From contig NZ_JAFNPF010000001.1 of the NCBI RefSeq assembly GCF_026535915.1, positions 1,426,001 to 1,490,000 of the forward strand: DNA of 64,000 nt, read 5' to 3'. Position 1 is the stretch's first letter. Each line of letters opens with the position of its first letter. The notes under the pieces are model-generated. The model was not told the DNA's origin. It ran no database searches and saw only the letters and a program-made list of their open reading frames with translations. Source of the stretch: Snodgrassella sp945267035 (GTDB lineage Bacteria > Pseudomonadota > Gammaproteobacteria > Burkholderiales > Neisseriaceae). Of the stretch, positions 62,422 through 64,000 are shown one piece after another. A program made the translations under genes and the position numbers.

Positions 62422-64000
62422 ATGAGATTCGACAAACTAACCGCTAAATTTCAAGAAGCATTACAAGATGCTCAAAGTATGGCTTTAGCGCAGGATGCCG
62501 GCTACATTGAAGCGATTTTTGTGTTAAAAGCTTTAATGGACGATCCCAATAGTGGCAGCTCTGCCCTTCTCGCGCAAGCCAATGTCAATATTTCGCAAGT
62601 CAAACAGCAAATCGAAAGTACGATATCCAGCCTGCCTAAAGTATCCGGACAAGGTGGTGAAATCCTTCCCAGCACTGAATTACAGCATATCTTAAATTTA
62701 ATGGATAAAGCGGCCGCCAAGCGCAATGATGCTTATATCGCCAGTGAGTTATTTTTACTGGCTGCGGTGCAAGAAAACGGACAATGTGGGCGGATTTTAA
62801 AACAGGCAGGTGCCACTGAAGACGGACTAAACACAGCCATTGACGCTGTACGCGGAGGAGCAAGCGTGGATAACCCAAATGCAGAAGATCAGCGCGATGC
62901 GTTGAAAAAATATACTACTGATTTAACTGAGCGCGCACGTGCCGGCAAACTGGATCCAGTGATCGGTCGTGACGATGAAATTCGTCGAACAATTTTGGTG
63001 CTAGAACGACGCACTAAAAACAACCCTGTGTTGATTGGTGAACCTGGTGTGGGTAAAACGGCCATTGTGGAAGGTCTGGCTCAGCGGATGGTGAATAATG
63101 AAGTACCGGATTCTTTGCGTAATAAACGTCTGCTTATGCTTGACCTCGCCAGTCTGATCGCTGGGGCTAAGTTTCGCGGTGAATTTGAAGAACGCTTAAA
63201 AGCGGTGCTCAATGATTTATCTAAAGATGAAGGTAATACGATTATTTTCATTGATGAAATACATACGTTAGTGGGTGCCGGCAAAGCTGATGGTGCAATG
63301 GATGCAGGTAATATGCTTAAACCTGCTTTAGCTCGAGGTGAATTGCATTGTATTGGTGCCACTACTTTAGATGAATACCGGCAGTACATTGAAAAAGACC
63401 CTGCACTGGAGCGTCGTTTTCAGAAAGTGCTGGTTAAAGAACCGACGGTTGAAGACACCATCGCCATTCTGCGTGGTTTACAAGAACGTTATGAGATTTA
63501 TCATGGTGTGGAAATCACCGATCCGGCCATTGTGGCTGCGGCTGAATTATCTAATCGTTATATTACCGATCGTTTTTTACCGGATAAAGCCATCGACTTA
63601 ATTGATGAAGCCGCGTCTTTAATCAAGGTGGAAAGTCAATCTATGCCTGAAAGCATGGATAAACTTAAACGCCGTGAAATACAGTTAGAAATTGAACGTG
63701 CTTCTTTAGTGAAAGAAACTGATGAAGCCAGTATGAAACGTTTAGCATTGCTGGATGAAGAACTGGACAATGTGAAACGCGAGTTTGCCGATCTGGATGA
63801 AATCTGGAAAGCCGAACGCGCCAAAGCTCAAGGCAGTGTGACCATTAAAGAACAGATTGATCATTTAAAAATCAAAATGGATGCACTCAAACGTGAAGGC
63901 AAATGGGAAGAGGTAGCTAAGCTACAATATGAAGAGTTACCAAAACTGGAAGCACAGTTACAGGCAGCCGATAATGGTCAGGTTAGTGAGCAGCCCAATA
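62422..64000 (+). CDS. clpB: ClpB disaggregase (3' end beyond window)
   Basis: 526 codons visible, open at the window end; the full protein is usually about 860. Start ATG 62422 has GGAGG 8 bp upstream. The N-terminal domain (MRFDKLTAKFQEALQDAQSMA) precedes the first AAA+ domain with Walker A GEPGVGKTAIVE, Walker B TIIFIDEIHTLVGAG, GAKFRGEFEERLKAVL, and the arginine finger region EKDPALERRFQKV. The coiled-coil middle domain follows (IQLEIERASLVKETDEASMKRLALLDEELDNVK). ClpB rescues aggregated proteins together with DnaK. The upstream sigma-32-type promoter supports heat induction. Confidence 0.96.
   Translation, partial: MRFDKLTAKFQEALQDAQSMALAQDAGYIEAIFVLKALMDDPNSGSSALLAQANVNISQVKQQIESTISSLPKVSGQGGEILPSTELQHILNLMDKAAAKRNDAYIASELFLLAAVQENGQCGRILKQAGATEDGLNTAIDAVRGGASVDNPNAEDQRDALKKYTTDLTERARAGKLDPVIGRDDEIRRTILVLERRTKNNPVLIGEPGVGKTAIVEGLAQRMVNNEVPDSLRNKRLLMLDLASLIAGAKFRGEFEERLKAVLNDLSKDEGNTIIFIDEIHTLVGAGKADGAMDAGNMLKPALARGELHCIGATTLDEYRQYIEKDPALERRFQKVLVKEPTVEDTIAILRGLQERYEIYHGVEITDPAIVAAAELSNRYITDRFLPDKAIDLIDEAASLIKVESQSMPESMDKLKRREIQLEIERASLVKETDEASMKRLALLDEELDNVKREFADLDEIWKAERAKAQGSVTIKEQIDHLKIKMDALKREGKWEEVAKLQYEELPKLEAQLQAADNGQVSEQPN

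Overview
The window looks like a stretch of chromosome from an AT-rich betaproteobacterium of the Neisseriaceae, most like the bee-gut symbiont Snodgrassella. That placement rests on remembered protein similarity (RpsA, the Mth938-like protein, Der and a ComP-type DNA-uptake pilin all read like their Neisseria counterparts), on gene order, on the absence of bamB between yfgM and der, and on low GC with many long gene-poor gaps. No database search was run, so the genus is an inference. I saw no prophage, CRISPR array, rRNA operon or intact insertion sequence.

Layout. 1-3.4 kb (minus strand): the 5' part of an RluE-type pseudouridine synthase, then a three-gene ABC importer (lipoprotein binding protein, permease, ATPase). 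3.5-6.6 kb is accessory, with a YcxB-like protein, a small unknown ORF and a DUF421 protein. 6.9-13.9 kb holds rlmB, an NfeD/SPFH pair, a Mth938-like protein, hom, comP and uup. 13.9-18 kb (minus) holds a DUF1615 lipoprotein, dsbB and pmbA. 18-25.2 kb (plus) holds an unknown membrane-anchored protein, darP, trpC, map, an XRE regulator, ygfZ and prfC. 25.2-28 kb is eroded, with an orphan lipoprotein, a membrane-protein pseudogene and tRNA-Leu(CAG). 28-33.2 kb holds rnr, queH, an AEC carrier and an SMR pump. 33.2-41.1 kb is a long minus-strand housekeeping block: rlmN-pilW-rodZ-ispG-hisS-yfgM-der-hfq. 42.7-45.6 kb is cmk-rpsA-ihfB. 46.6-51.5 kb is a duplicated accessory cassette. 51.5-55.4 kb holds aroA, ruvB and a phosphohexomutase. 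55.4-64 kb holds an MFS carrier, trxA, metZ, yaaA, tRNA-Ser(UGA) and a sigma-32-type promoter driving clpB, which runs off the window.

How the genes connect. Translation and RNA maintenance dominate (rlmB, rlmN, rluE, darP, rpsA, prfC, map, rnr, hfq, queH, der, hisS, two tRNAs). comP and pilW point to type IV pili and natural transformation. hom and metZ belong to threonine/methionine synthesis; trpC and aroA belong to aromatic amino-acid synthesis. dsbB, trxA, yaaA and clpB serve redox and stress functions.

The most unusual region is 46.6-51.5 kb. A block of about 2.2 kb encodes a lipoprotein that may be a toxin-immunity protein, plus a membrane protein, and has been copied about 2.6 kb away. 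The second copy interrupts a small gene, is flanked by a 16-bp direct repeat and has no transposase. Its membrane gene has lost 179 bp between short repeats. The two lipoprotein paralogues are nearly identical in the first ~145 residues and strongly diverged in the last ~95, although the DNA on both sides is nearly identical. This looks like cassette diversification by recombination.
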